Of a stretch of DNA of 64,000 nt, positions 55,158 through 63,940 are shown one piece after another. This DNA comes from Burkholderia sp. GAS332 (GTDB lineage Bacteria > Pseudomonadota > Gammaproteobacteria > Burkholderiales > Burkholderiaceae). The DNA lies in contig FSRV01000001.1 of the NCBI GenBank assembly GCA_900142905.1, positions 310,001 through 374,000 of the forward strand, given 5' to 3'. The position numbers and the translations under genes are program-made. The notes under the pieces were generated by a model, which saw only the letters and a program-made list of their open reading frames with translations, searched no databases and was not told the origin of the DNA. How positions within the stretch are numbered: position 1 is the first letter of the stretch; each line of letters starts with the position of its first letter.

Positions 55158-55171
55158 CCCTATTTTTAGGG
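55158..55171. promoter_or_regulatory. Inverted repeat CCCTA-TTTT-TAGGG
   Basis: Second member of the CCCTA/TAGGG pair in the GNAT upstream region. Confidence 0.4.
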
Positions 55172-55196
55172 TATTGATTGTTAAGGAAAAATAAAC

Positions 55197-55213
55197 TGAA
55201 CGAGCGTTCGTGA
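55197..55213. promoter_or_regulatory. TetR-type operator-like sequence
   Basis: GAACGAGCGTTCGTG, an imperfect palindrome sharing GAACGANCGTTCG with the element at 38520. It is 64 bp past the stop of the adjacent TetR gene and upstream of the GNAT gene. Confidence 0.35.
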
Positions 55214-55276
55214 TAAGTTGTCGCGTCGAGGCAACTCGCGGCAACTATTTCCTCTGAACAATGCTGCTGTGCGCAA

Positions 55277-55885
55277 TCAGCCCTCGGCGGAGCTCAACCC
55301 GTGGTCCACCATATTGACAACTTGCTCTGCAAATTCCCGGTAGCCCATCCGGCCGTCCGGCTTAAGCCAGGTGAACGTCCAGTTGATCATGCCGAAGACC
55401 ATCATCGTGAGGGCGGTCTGGTTTTCGCGCGAAGCGCGTTCCGGATAGGCCCGCGCCAGCTGCCGCGCAAACGCCGCGACCACATCGCGCTGGCGGTTCA
55501 AGATGACCTCGCGCTGGGCGTCGACCAGATACTTCACGTCGTTGAGGAGCGCGACGTGGCGGCTGTGCGACGTCTCGTATTCGGACAAAAACGCACGGAT
55601 CAGCTCCGCGAAGGTTTCCCGCTCCGTCAGTCCGCGGCGTTGGCTCGCACCTTCCACCTCGGCAATGATCAGCATCAGCCGCTTGGTGTAGCGATCCAGC
55701 AGATCGAACAGGATCGCTTCCTTGCTCGCATAGTAGTGGTACAGGCGCGCTTTCGAGGTGCCGCTCGCGGCGGCGAGGTCGGCCATCGAGGTGCTCGGGT
55801 AGCTGGTCTGGGCGAATTTCGCCGCGGCTAGTTCGAGAATCTGATCGCGCTGGGTTTCGTGGTCGGGGGCTCGGGTGCGGGCCAT
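55277..55885 (-). CDS. TetR-family regulator, probable repressor of the paa operon
   Basis: 202 residues. N-terminal TetR HTH: QILELAAAKFAQTSYPSTSMADLAAASGTSKARLYHYYASKEAILFDLL. The C-terminal ligand domain includes FAELIRAFLSEYETSHSRHVALLNDVKYL and MMVFGMINWTFTWLKPDGRM. It lies 14 bp after the DUF1835 gene and downstream of paaABCDE. The perfect palindrome in the paaA promoter (60730-60745) has the form of a TetR site. Phenylacetyl-CoA as inducer would fit known paa regulation, but is inference. Confidence 0.85.
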   Translation of the reverse strand: MARTRAPDHETQRDQILELAAAKFAQTSYPSTSMADLAAASGTSKARLYHYYASKEAILFDLLDRYTKRLMLIIAEVEGASQRRGLTERETFAELIRAFLSEYETSHSRHVALLNDVKYLVDAQREVILNRQRDVVAAFARQLARAYPERASRENQTALTMMVFGMINWTFTWLKPDGRMGYREFAEQVVNMVDHGLSSAEG

Positions 55886-55899
55886 AGTCGTCTATTTTA

Positions 55900-56712
55900 T
55901 TAGTGTGGACAGGGGGCAAGCGCCGCACACAGTTCCAGTGTGCGCCATGCGCTCGTGTCGCCACGCAGCTTGATGCGGCGGGTCGCGGCCAGTTCGCGGA
56001 AGCGCCACAGCACGATGCTGTCGCTCACCAGATACCCGAGTTCGGCCGTTATCAATGCGGCGGCAACATGCGCGGCAGGCTGCCAGTCGCTGGTGAGATG
56101 CTCGAGAATCAGCGCGTCCAGATCGGCGAAGCTGCCGCTCGTGAACGTGTTGTCGCGCCAGCGCCGCGTCTCGCCGTTCGCGTGTTTGGCTTCCTGCCAT
56201 TCGAGCGCGAGCCGGCTGATGCGTAGAATCGAAATCGGTGCCGCGTCCGGCAGACGCCCTTGCAGTACAGCCGGCGCGAACATGCCGACGGATGTCGCGC
56301 GATCTTTGCGGCTGTGCGCCCATGCGCCCGGATCGGTGAGATCGCGAATCGACAGACGCACTTCATTCAGTCGCTGCGGGCTGTTGCGCAGGTGGTAGCA
56401 GACCCGGCGCAGCATCAATTGATCGGCTGCGCTTTCGCCGTGCCAGACCACGAGATTCGCATCACCGCGCGCGATGTTCTCCAACGCTGCCGCCTGCTCG
56501 CGGAATTCCCGAAGAAAATCGCGCCGGGTGTCCGTGCTGACACGGTCCCAGAACTCGGCTCGCACGTCGGGTCCGTCATCGATGCCGCGCAGCGGACCGA
56601 CCGCCAGATCGTCGCGCATTGCATGCACGCGATCGTCGAGGCCCGCCTCGGCTAGGGCGGCGCGCAGTGACTCGGCGGCGACATCGCCGTTGGTGAGGTG
56701 GATGATGCTCAT
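55900..56712 (-). CDS. DUF1835/DUF3658-domain protein
   Basis: 270 residues. N-terminal DUF1835 domain (IIHLTNGDVAAESLRAALAEAGL, HAMRDDLAVGPL, VVWHGESAADQLMLRRVCYHL); the C-terminal part resembles DUF3658 (WRDNTFTSGSFADLDALILEHL). Function unknown. It follows paaE after a hairpin and precedes the TetR gene by 14 bp, so it is likely transcribed with the regulator, apart from the paa operon. Confidence 0.8.
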   Translation of the reverse strand: MSIIHLTNGDVAAESLRAALAEAGLDDRVHAMRDDLAVGPLRGIDDGPDVRAEFWDRVSTDTRRDFLREFREQAAALENIARGDANLVVWHGESAADQLMLRRVCYHLRNSPQRLNEVRLSIRDLTDPGAWAHSRKDRATSVGMFAPAVLQGRLPDAAPISILRISRLALEWQEAKHANGETRRWRDNTFTSGSFADLDALILEHLTSDWQPAAHVAAALITAELGYLVSDSIVLWRFRELAATRRIKLRGDTSAWRTLELCAALAPCPH

Positions 56713-56747
56713 CGGCAGTGGCCTGGGCTGGCAAAAAACGCAAATGA

Positions 56748-56798
56748 CAAAAGGGACCGCTCATCGACCGGGACAGGTGTCCGATCGCGAGCGGCCCC
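56748..56798 (-). terminator. Terminator at the end of the paaABCDE operon
   Basis: Stem GGGGCCGCTC/GAGCGGTCCC on the minus strand, followed by TTTTGTCATTT, between paaE and the DUF1835 gene. Confidence 0.65.
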
Positions 56799-56866
56799 TA
56801 GTGTAAGCGGATCGCGGACCTGCTGAAAGCGTTGCGGGTGTCGCATGACCACCCGCCGCGTTCGAC

Positions 56867-57955
56867 TCAGCGCTCGTCGTAACTCACCACCACGCGATCG
56901 CTGATCGGATGGCATTGGCAGGTCAGGACGAAACCGTCGCGGATTTCGTGTTCTTCCAGGGTGTAGTTCTTCTCCATCTTCACCTCACCTTCGAGCACCT
57001 TCGCGCGGCAGGTGCAGCAGACGCCGCCCTTGCACGCATACGGCAGCGCGAGGCCGGCACGCAAGCCGACGTCGAGCACGCTCACGCCCTGATACGGCAG
57101 GCGCAGCTTGCGCCTTTTGCCGTCGAGGACGATTTCGAGGTCGGCGGCCGGCGTGTCGTCGGTGATTTCGACCGGCGGCACGCCCGCTTGAGGCAGCGGC
57201 GAACCGAAGCGCTCCACATGCACTTTTGCCGAAGGCACGCCGGCGGCTTTCAGCGCCGCCTCCGCGGCATCCATCATCGGGGCCGGGCCGCAGATGAAGG
57301 CTTCGTCGATGGCGTCGGCGGGCAGGAGGTTCTCGATGAAGGCTGCGCACTTCTGCTGGTCGAGCACGCCGTTGAACAGCTCGACGTCCTGCAAGTCGTC
57401 CGACAGCACGTGATAGAGCACGAAGCGGTTCATGAAGCGGTTCTTCAGGTCTTCGAGTTCTTCCGCGAACATGATCTGATCGACGCTGCGGTTACCGTAC
57501 ACCAGTGTGAAAGTGCTGCGCGGCTCGACTTCGAGCGTGGTCTTGATGATCGCGAGCACCGGCGTGATGCCCGAGCCGCCGGAAAACGCGATGTACTGCT
57601 GGCCTTGATCGGCGTTCAGATGGGTGAAGAAGCGACCGTCCGGTGTCATCACGTCGATGGTGTGGCCGGGTTGCAGCGTGTCGAACGCGAAGTTCGAGAA
57701 ACGCCCGCCGCGCACGCGCTTGATGCCAATGCGCAGTTCGCCGTCGCGATCGTAATCGGTGACGCCGACACAGATCGAATACGAACGGCGCGTCTCCTCA
57801 CCGTCGATGTGCGTTTTCAGCGTGACGAACTGGCCCTGGGTGAAGCGATAGTGGTCGCGCAGTTCGACAGGGACTTCGAAGGCGACCGAGACCGAGTCGG
57901 CGGTTTCGGGACGCACTTCGCGGATACGCAGCGGGTGAAATTGCGGGGTAGCCAT
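56867..57955 (-). CDS. paaE: Phenylacetyl-CoA 1,2-epoxidase, reductase subunit
   Basis: 362 residues. Passes electrons from NADPH to the PaaAC epoxidase. FAD domain (RRSYSICVG, GRFSNFAFDTLQPG), NAD(P) domain (FSGGSGITPVLAII), and C-terminal plant-type [2Fe-2S] ferredoxin domain with cysteines in LPYACKGGVCCTCRAKV and LTCQC. ATG 57955 begins MATPQFHPLRI; it starts 1 bp after the paaD stop. Last gene of the operon. Confidence 0.95.
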   Translation of the reverse strand: MATPQFHPLRIREVRPETADSVSVAFEVPVELRDHYRFTQGQFVTLKTHIDGEETRRSYSICVGVTDYDRDGELRIGIKRVRGGRFSNFAFDTLQPGHTIDVMTPDGRFFTHLNADQGQQYIAFSGGSGITPVLAIIKTTLEVEPRSTFTLVYGNRSVDQIMFAEELEDLKNRFMNRFVLYHVLSDDLQDVELFNGVLDQQKCAAFIENLLPADAIDEAFICGPAPMMDAAEAALKAAGVPSAKVHVERFGSPLPQAGVPPVEITDDTPAADLEIVLDGKRRKLRLPYQGVSVLDVGLRAGLALPYACKGGVCCTCRAKVLEGEVKMEKNYTLEEHEIRDGFVLTCQCHPISDRVVVSYDER

Positions 57956-57956
57956 A

Positions 57957-58499
57957 TCAGTATGGTTTGAAGTAGTCGAAAGGTTCGCGGCAGTCGAGGC
58001 AGCGGTATAGCGCTTTGCAGGCCGTCGAGCCAAATTGCGCGACGCGCTCGGTATGCGCCGAGCCGCAACGCGGGCAAGACGGCGCCGGCAGCGCGCGCGG
58101 CATGAAACGCAGCACTTTTTCCTGCGACTGTACGGTGGAACCGCAATTACCCGTGGGCGGCGCGATTCCGTAGGCGCGCAGCTTCTCGCGCGCGTCGGCG
58201 GTCATCCAGTCGGTGGTCCAGGCCGGTGCGAGAACCGTGGCGATCCGATACGGCTTCAGCTCAGCCACATCGAGCGCGTGGGCGACATCTTCAGCAATCT
58301 GCGACATCGCCGGGCAACCGGAATAGGTTGGCGTGATCACGACTTCGAGCGCGCCGTCGGCGGCGCGTCGTACATCGCGCAGAATGCCGAGTTCACGAAT
58401 CGATACCACCGGGATCTCCGGATCAGGCACCGTTTCGAGCACGGCCCAGGCGCGCTCGAGCGCGGCGTCGGCGGTGGACATGGCAGTCGAGGTCGTCAT
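57957..58499 (-). CDS. paaD: Phenylacetate degradation protein PaaD
   Basis: 180 residues. An N-terminal MIP18/DUF59 domain (VPDPEIPVVSIRELGILRDV, TPTYSGCPAMSQIAEDV) and a C-terminal zinc-ribbon-like region (CPRCGSAHTERVAQFGSTACKALYRCLDC). Thought to help Fe-S or metal assembly of the epoxidase. ATG 58499 is the family start; the frame upstream overlaps paaC. Confidence 0.94.
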   Translation of the reverse strand: MTTSTAMSTADAALERAWAVLETVPDPEIPVVSIRELGILRDVRRAADGALEVVITPTYSGCPAMSQIAEDVAHALDVAELKPYRIATVLAPAWTTDWMTADAREKLRAYGIAPPTGNCGSTVQSQEKVLRFMPRALPAPSCPRCGSAHTERVAQFGSTACKALYRCLDCREPFDYFKPY

Positions 58500-58542
58500 C
58501 GTGAAGTTCCGTCGGATTCCGGTTGAGCGCTTAGTTGTGTGC

Positions 58543-59346
58543 TTACCAGGTGGCGCCGGGATGCTGGCGCGCGAGGCTTTGCATTTCGGCCAGCACAAAG
58601 CCCATATGCTCTGAGTGCTCGCCATGTTTGCCGGTCGTGATGTGCTTGACCGCTTCGGGGAGTTTGAGCGTGGCTTTGTCGAGCGTGGCCTGTACGTCTT
58701 CGAGCCATGCTGCCTCGAGGTCCGACGTCAGCGGCCCGATACCAGTCGCGGCGATGGCCTCCTCCACTGCGTCCGCGCTGAAAAACTCACGCGTGTACGG
58801 CATCAAATAGTCGAGCGCGGCTTGTGCGCGCCGATGCGATTCGTCCGTGCCGTCGCCGAAACGGATCAGCCATTCGCTCGCATGGTGCACGTGATAGCTA
58901 GTTTCCTTGATCGACTTCGCGGCGATCGCAGCCAGCTGTTCATCCTTCGACGCCGTGAGGGCAGTCCAAAGGTGCGCCATCAGCGTCGAGTAGAGGAAAT
59001 TGCGCACGATCGTGACCGCGTAGTCCTTCTCGGCTTGCGCGGTGCCGGCGAGCGGGCCGTAATGCGGCAGCTCGGCCAGCGTGTAATTGGCGAACTCGCG
59101 TTCGGCGCGGAAGTAGGCGTAGTCGTCTTCCGTGCGGCTTTTGCCGGTGAGCTGCTGTTCCAGTGAGGCGGTGTGCGTGTACAGCAGGCGCGCCTGACCG
59201 ATCAGATCCAGACTCATGTTCGACAGCGCGATGTCCTCTTCGAGGATCGGGCCGTGACCGCACCACTCGGCATTGCGCTGACCGAGGATCAGCGCGGTGT
59301 CCGCGAGGCGCAGCACGTACTGCAGATGTTGGGGCGTGATGGTCAT
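58543..59346 (-). CDS. paaC: Phenylacetyl-CoA 1,2-epoxidase, structural subunit
   Basis: 267 residues, ferritin-like helical subunit that pairs with PaaA but lacks its full metal site. QHLQYVLRLADTALILGQRNAEWCGHGPILEEDIALSNMSLDLIGQAR is a clear PaaC N-terminus, and ASEWLIRFGDGTDESHRRAQAAL follows. It is 8 bp after paaB. Confidence 0.95.
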   Translation of the reverse strand: MTITPQHLQYVLRLADTALILGQRNAEWCGHGPILEEDIALSNMSLDLIGQARLLYTHTASLEQQLTGKSRTEDDYAYFRAEREFANYTLAELPHYGPLAGTAQAEKDYAVTIVRNFLYSTLMAHLWTALTASKDEQLAAIAAKSIKETSYHVHHASEWLIRFGDGTDESHRRAQAALDYLMPYTREFFSADAVEEAIAATGIGPLTSDLEAAWLEDVQATLDKATLKLPEAVKHITTGKHGEHSEHMGFVLAEMQSLARQHPGATW

Positions 59347-59354
59347 GGCCGCGC

Positions 59355-59639
59355 TTACATGTGGTTGACTTCGTCGGGGAGCGTGTAGAACGTCGGGTGG
59401 CGGTAAATCTTGTCGCCAGCCGGTTCGAACAGCTCCGCCTTATCTTCCGGCGCGGACGCCGTGATCGCCGACGACGGCACCACCCAGATGCTCACGCCTT
59501 CCTGGCGGCGGGTGTAGACGTCGCGCGCCATGCGCAGCGCCATCGGCGCGTCGGCGGCATGCAGGCTGCCGCAGTGTTTATGGTCGAGTCCCTGTTTGCT
59601 GCGCACGAAGACTTCCCAAATCGGCCATTCCTTGTTCAT
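59355..59639 (-). CDS. paaB: Phenylacetyl-CoA 1,2-epoxidase subunit PaaB
   Basis: 94 residues, small bridging subunit. EWPIWEVFVRSKQGLDHKHCGSLHAADAPMALRMARDVYTRRQEGVSIWVV is diagnostic. 39 bp after paaA. Confidence 0.95.
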   Translation of the reverse strand: MNKEWPIWEVFVRSKQGLDHKHCGSLHAADAPMALRMARDVYTRRQEGVSIWVVPSSAITASAPEDKAELFEPAGDKIYRHPTFYTLPDEVNHM

Positions 59640-59678
59640 TGCTGATCTCCTGATACTTTGTCTGGCTTGTCGCCGCCG

Positions 59679-60677
59679 TTAGGCAGCTTGCTGTTGCGCG
59701 CGCTGGCGCTGCTTTTCGGCGTGAGCGAGGGCGGCTTCGCGCACCCAGGCGCCGTCGTCGTGTGCTTTCACACGGGTCGCCAGACGCTCGCGGTTGCACG
59801 GGCCGTCGCCATTCACGACGCGCCAGAATTCTTCCCAGTCGATGTCGCCATAGTCGTGGTGGCCGCGCGCTTCGTTCCACTTCAGGTCCGGGTCCGGCAG
59901 CGTGACGCCGAGCACCTTGGCCTGGTCGACGGTGGCGTCGACGAATTTCTGGCGCAGATCGTCGTTCGAGATGCGCTTGATGCCCCATTTCGACGACTGG
60001 TTGCTGTGGATCGAGTCTTTGTCGCTCGGGCCGAACATCATCAGCACCGGCCACCACCAGCGGTTCACGGCCTGCTGGACCAACTCGCGCTGCGCTTCCG
60101 TGCCGCTCATCATCGACATCAGCGCGTCGAAGCCTTGACGCTGATGGAACGACTCTTCCTTGCAGATACGGATCATCGCGCGGGCGTAAGGGCCGTAAGT
60201 GCAGCGGCACAGCGGAATCTGGTTCATGATCGCCGCGCCGTCCACCAGCCAGCCGATCACGCCGACGTCCGCCCATGTGGGCGTCGGGTAGTTGAAGATG
60301 CTCGAATATTTGGCTTTGCCCGAGTGCAATGCGGCGATCAACTGATCGCGCGACACGCCGAGCGTTTCCGCCGAGCTATATAGATAGAGGCCGTGGCCGG
60401 CTTCGTCCTGCACTTTGGCCAGCAGGATCGCCTTGCGCTTCAGGCTGGGTGCGCGCGAGATCCAGTTGCCCTCGGGCAGCATGCCGACGATTTCAGAATG
60501 TGCGTGCTGCGAGATTTGCCGCACCAGAGTCTTGCGGTAGGCGTCAGGCATCCAGTCCTGCGCTTCGATCTTGCCGTCGGCGGCCATGACCGCGTCGAAT
60601 TGCGCCTGCTCGGGCGAACTCGCTGCTGCGTCGAGCGGGGCGACGTTGCCGGGGATATCCAGGGATTGCGTGTACAT
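59679..60677 (-). CDS. paaA: Phenylacetyl-CoA 1,2-epoxidase, catalytic subunit
   Basis: 332 residues. Di-iron monooxygenase that epoxidises phenylacetyl-CoA. The carboxylate/histidine ligands appear as [12 protein letters not shown] and [12 protein letters not shown], the two ExxH motifs. [21 protein letters not shown] is also conserved. ATG 60677 ([10 protein letters not shown]) is chosen; the frame to 60731 would run through the promoter and operator. First gene of paaABCDE. Confidence 0.96.
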   Translation of the reverse strand: MYTQSLDIPGNVAPLDAAASSPEQAQFDAVMAADGKIEAQDWMPDAYRKTLVRQISQHAHSEIVGMLPEGNWISRAPSLKRKAILLAKVQDEAGHGLYLYSSAETLGVSRDQLIAALHSGKAKYSSIFNYPTPTWADVGVIGWLVDGAAIMNQIPLCRCTYGPYARAMIRICKEESFHQRQGFDALMSMMSGTEAQRELVQQAVNRWWWPVLMMFGPSDKDSIHSNQSSKWGIKRISNDDLRQKFVDATVDQAKVLGVTLPDPDLKWNEARGHHDYGDIDWEEFWRVVNGDGPCNRERLATRVKAHDDGAWVREAALAHAEKQRQRAQQQAA

Positions 60678-60719
60678 GGGGATGGGGACGCTCTCAGCGG
60701 AAGTTGTCTGTGTCTGCGC

Positions 60720-60725
60720 AGTATA
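60720..60725 (-). promoter_or_regulatory. -10 box of the paaA promoter
   Basis: TATACT on the minus strand, 43 bp before ATG 60677; the operator palindrome ends 4 bp upstream of it. Confidence 0.55.
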
Positions 60726-60729
60726 AACC

Positions 60730-60745
60730 AACCGACCGGTCGGTT
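60730..60745. promoter_or_regulatory. Perfect 16-bp palindrome AACCGACCGGTCGGTT, probable TetR operator of paa
   Basis: The palindrome lies inside the likely -35/-10 spacer of paaA, where a bound repressor would block RNA polymerase. The TetR gene at 55277-55885 is the obvious candidate. Confidence 0.7.
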
Positions 60746-60899
60746 AATAAATTTTTTGAGACGAACGGCCGTTGCCGATAGGGAGGCCTTGAGCTCGTCG
60801 CCGAGGCGTTTCGCGAGCGCCACTGCCCCGCGCCGACACTTAACCTATAAAATTGCGAATTGGCCGCGATTTGCGGCCTTCATGCATCCCCCGGTACTC

Positions 60900-62525
60900 A
60901 TGTTACGTCTAAGCGAAATCAAACTCCCGCTCGACCATCCCGAGAGCGTTCTCGAAGCCGCCGTCCGCGCGCGCCTCGCTGAACTCGGCTTGGGCGAGGA
61001 CGGGCTCATCCGATACACCGTGTTTCGTCGCGCGCATGACGCGCGCAAGCGCGCCGACATCAAGCTCACGTATATCGTCGACGTCGAGGTAAAGGATGAA
61101 GCGGCCGCGCTCAAGCGACTCGCCGACGTGCCGCACTGCGGTGTCACCCCGGATATGACGTACCGTTTTGTCGCCAAGGCGCCGGCAGAGATGACTGCCC
61201 CGCGCCCGGTCGTGATCGGCATGGGGCCGTGCGGCCTGTTTGCCGGGCTGATCCTCGCGCAAATGGGTTTCCGTCCGATCATTCTCGAGCGCGGCAAGGC
61301 CGTGCGCGAGCGCACCAAGGATACTTTCGGGCTGTGGCGCAAGTCGGTGCTCAATCCTGAATCGAACGTGCAGTTTGGCGAAGGCGGCGCGGGTACTTTT
61401 TCGGACGGCAAGCTTTACAGTCAGATCAAGGATCCAAAGCATTACGGCCGTAAGGTGCTCGATGAATTCGTCCGCGCGGGTGCGCCGGAGGACATTCTTT
61501 TTCTAAGCCGGCCCCATATCGGCACGTTCCGCCTCGTCAGCATGGTCGAGAAGATGCGCGCGACCATCCACGCGTTGGGCGGCGAGGTGCGTTTCGAGAC
61601 GCGGGTCGACGATATCGAAATCGATCAGGGCAAGGTGCGCGGTCTCAAGCTGTCGACGGGCGAGCACTTGCGCTGCGATCACGTGGTGTTGGCGGTCGGC
61701 CATAGTGCGCGCGATACCTTCCAGATGCTGAGCGACCGCGGCGTCTATATCGAAGCGAAGCCGTTTTCGCTCGGTTTCCGGATCGAACATCCGCAAGGGT
61801 TGATCGATCGCAGCCGTTTCGGCAAGTTTGCCGGTCACAAGCAGCTGGGCGCTGCCGACTATAAGGTCGTGCACCACTGCAGCAACGGGCGCGCCGTTTA
61901 TAGCTTCTGTATGTGTCCGGGCGGCACGGTGGTTGCGGCGACTTCCGAGCCGGGCCGCGTGGTGACCAACGGCATGAGCCAGTACTCACGGGCCGAGCGC
62001 AATGCCAATGCTGGGATTGTGGTCGGCATCACGCCGGACGATTATCCGGGCGGTCCGCTCGCCGGCATCGCCTTCCAGCGCAAATGGGAAGAGCGGGCGT
62101 TCGAACTGGGCGGTGGCAACTATATGGCGCCGGGCCAGCTGGTTGGCGACTTTATCGCCGGGCGGCCGTCTACTTCACTGGGTTCGGTGGTGCCGTCGTA
62201 CAAACCGGGCGTGCATCCTACCGATCTCAGCACGGCGCTGCCAGACTACGTGATCGAAGCGATCCGCGAAGCGTTGCCGCAGATGGACAAGAAGATTGCC
62301 GGCTTCGCGATGCATGACGCGGTGTTGACCGGCGTCGAGACGCGAACGTCGTCGCCGATTCGCGTGCGGCGCCGGGATGACTTTCAGAGCATGAATGTCG
62401 AGGGCTTGTATCCGGCGGGTGAGGGCGCTGGGTATGCGGGCGGGATCTACTCCGCGGCCATCGACGGGATCGAAGTGGCCGAAGCACTTGCGTTGAACAT
62501 GACGCGGGCGCAGACGGCGGGCTGA
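60900..62525 (+). CDS. FAD-dependent oxidoreductase of the COG2509 type
   Basis: 541 residues. A 95-residue N-terminal domain (IKLPLDHPESVLEAAVRARLAEL) precedes the FAD Rossmann fold RPVVIGMGPCGLFAGLILAQMG. NVQFGEGGAGTFSDGKLYSQIKD and the C-terminal LYPAGEGAGYAGGIYSAAIDGIEVAEAL are signatures of these uncharacterised dehydrogenases. ATG 60900 is chosen because family members begin MLRLSEIKLP. Divergent from paaA; a link to phenylacetate metabolism is not evident. Confidence 0.88.
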   Translation: MLRLSEIKLPLDHPESVLEAAVRARLAELGLGEDGLIRYTVFRRAHDARKRADIKLTYIVDVEVKDEAAALKRLADVPHCGVTPDMTYRFVAKAPAEMTAPRPVVIGMGPCGLFAGLILAQMGFRPIILERGKAVRERTKDTFGLWRKSVLNPESNVQFGEGGAGTFSDGKLYSQIKDPKHYGRKVLDEFVRAGAPEDILFLSRPHIGTFRLVSMVEKMRATIHALGGEVRFETRVDDIEIDQGKVRGLKLSTGEHLRCDHVVLAVGHSARDTFQMLSDRGVYIEAKPFSLGFRIEHPQGLIDRSRFGKFAGHKQLGAADYKVVHHCSNGRAVYSFCMCPGGTVVAATSEPGRVVTNGMSQYSRAERNANAGIVVGITPDDYPGGPLAGIAFQRKWEERAFELGGGNYMAPGQLVGDFIAGRPSTSLGSVVPSYKPGVHPTDLSTALPDYVIEAIREALPQMDKKIAGFAMHDAVLTGVETRTSSPIRVRRRDDFQSMNVEGLYPAGEGAGYAGGIYSAAIDGIEVAEALALNMTRAQTAG

Positions 62526-62671
62526 TTGGCCATGCGTCTGCGCTTGCACCGATTGGTTGCGGCGCATTCGACGCCGCAGCCCTAATACCGGGTGCGGCTG
62601 ATCGCGCGGTCCGCCGCGATGGTTGTGGCGATCGGGCACAATGCACGTTTCGCCTCGAACTGACCACCCGA

Positions 62672-63940
62672 ATGACCATTCGTACCTTGGCTGCCGCATG
62701 TGGCGTGGCGCTGCTTTGCCAATTTGCCGTTTCCTTGACTGTTTTTGCCGCCGACGCCCCGACGCACTGGGTCACCGCGTGGGCGACTGCGTTGCAACCC
62801 ATCCCGCAACGGTCGGACTTGCCGCCGTTATATCGCGCCCCGGAGGTAGCAGGGCGCACGGTTCGTCAGATCGTTTATCCGACCCTGTCCGGTAAATCCG
62901 CACGACTCCATCTCAGCAACGAGTACGGCAAGACGGCGCTCGTCATCGAGGATCTGCGTATCGCGCGGTCGGCCGGCGGTGCCGCCGCGCTGGGCAATGG
63001 CGAGGCGCGCGTCACGTTCGGCGGCAAGAGCTCGGTGAGCGTACCGGCGGGCGCAGAGTTGGACAGCGACCCGATCGCTATCGACATCGCCGAAGGTTCG
63101 CCTTATGCGATCAGCGCATTCACGGGGCCGGAACAGCGGATCGTGGCGTGGCACCGGGTCTCGAATCAGGTGAATTACGTTTCTGCGCCGGGTAATCACA
63201 CAGCCGATACCTCCGCTGATTCGTTTCGCGGCCGGTTCACGCAATATGTGTGGGTGACGGGTTTGTCGGTGGACGCGCCTTCATCGGCTGCCGTCGCCGC
63301 GATCGGGGACTCGATCACCGACGGGATGCGCTCCAGCCTGAATCAGAACCGGCGCTGGCCGGATGCGCTGGCTCGCCGGTTCGCCGGCACCGGCGACCAC
63401 GCCACAGCGATCGTTAATCTTGGCATCAGCGGCAATCGTTTACTGAGCGACTCACCTTGCTACGGTGACGCGCTCGCCCGGCGTTTCGACCGGGACGTGC
63501 TCGAACGCCCGGGCGTCAAGACGGCGATTCTGCTGATCGGGATCAACGACATCAATTTTGCGGAGATGCCGCGTCGTAGCGGGCTCGACTGTGATTCCCC
63601 GCATACCTCGGTAACGGCTGCCGATCTGATTGCCGGCTATCAGCGGGTGATTGCGGATGCACGGCACCGCGGCGTGAAAGTGTTCGGCGCAACGTTGACG
63701 CCGGCGTCGCTGCCGGCGCCGAGGGAGGCGATCCGGCTTGCGGTCAACCAGTGGATTCGAAGCAGCCGTGCTTTCGACGGCGTTGTGGATTTCGACGCTG
63801 CACTACGCGACCCGGCGCAACCGAACCGCCTGCAGCGTGCCTTTGACAGTGGTGACCATATCCATCCCAGCGACGCGGGATACGCCGCAATGGCCGAAGC
63901 GGTTCCGGTGGCTGCTGTAGTGAATTCAACCCGGAAGTAA
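62672..63940 (+). CDS. Exported SGNH/GDSL-family hydrolase
   Basis: 422 residues. Signal peptide ACGVALLCQFAVSLTVFAA. A jelly-roll-like N-terminal half (RAPEVAGRTVRQIVYPTLSGKSARLHLSNEYG) leads into the SGNH core: AIGDSITDG (block I Ser), LGISGNRLL (Gly), LLIGINDINF (Asn), and DHIHPSDAGY (Asp/His). Probably an extracellular esterase or lipase; the substrate is unknown. The last 60 bases of the window after it carry nothing recognisable. Confidence 0.88.
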   Translation: MTIRTLAAACGVALLCQFAVSLTVFAADAPTHWVTAWATALQPIPQRSDLPPLYRAPEVAGRTVRQIVYPTLSGKSARLHLSNEYGKTALVIEDLRIARSAGGAAALGNGEARVTFGGKSSVSVPAGAELDSDPIAIDIAEGSPYAISAFTGPEQRIVAWHRVSNQVNYVSAPGNHTADTSADSFRGRFTQYVWVTGLSVDAPSSAAVAAIGDSITDGMRSSLNQNRRWPDALARRFAGTGDHATAIVNLGISGNRLLSDSPCYGDALARRFDRDVLERPGVKTAILLIGINDINFAEMPRRSGLDCDSPHTSVTAADLIAGYQRVIADARHRGVKVFGATLTPASLPAPREAIRLAVNQWIRSSRAFDGVVDFDAALRDPAQPNRLQRAFDSGDHIHPSDAGYAAMAEAVPVAAVVNSTRK

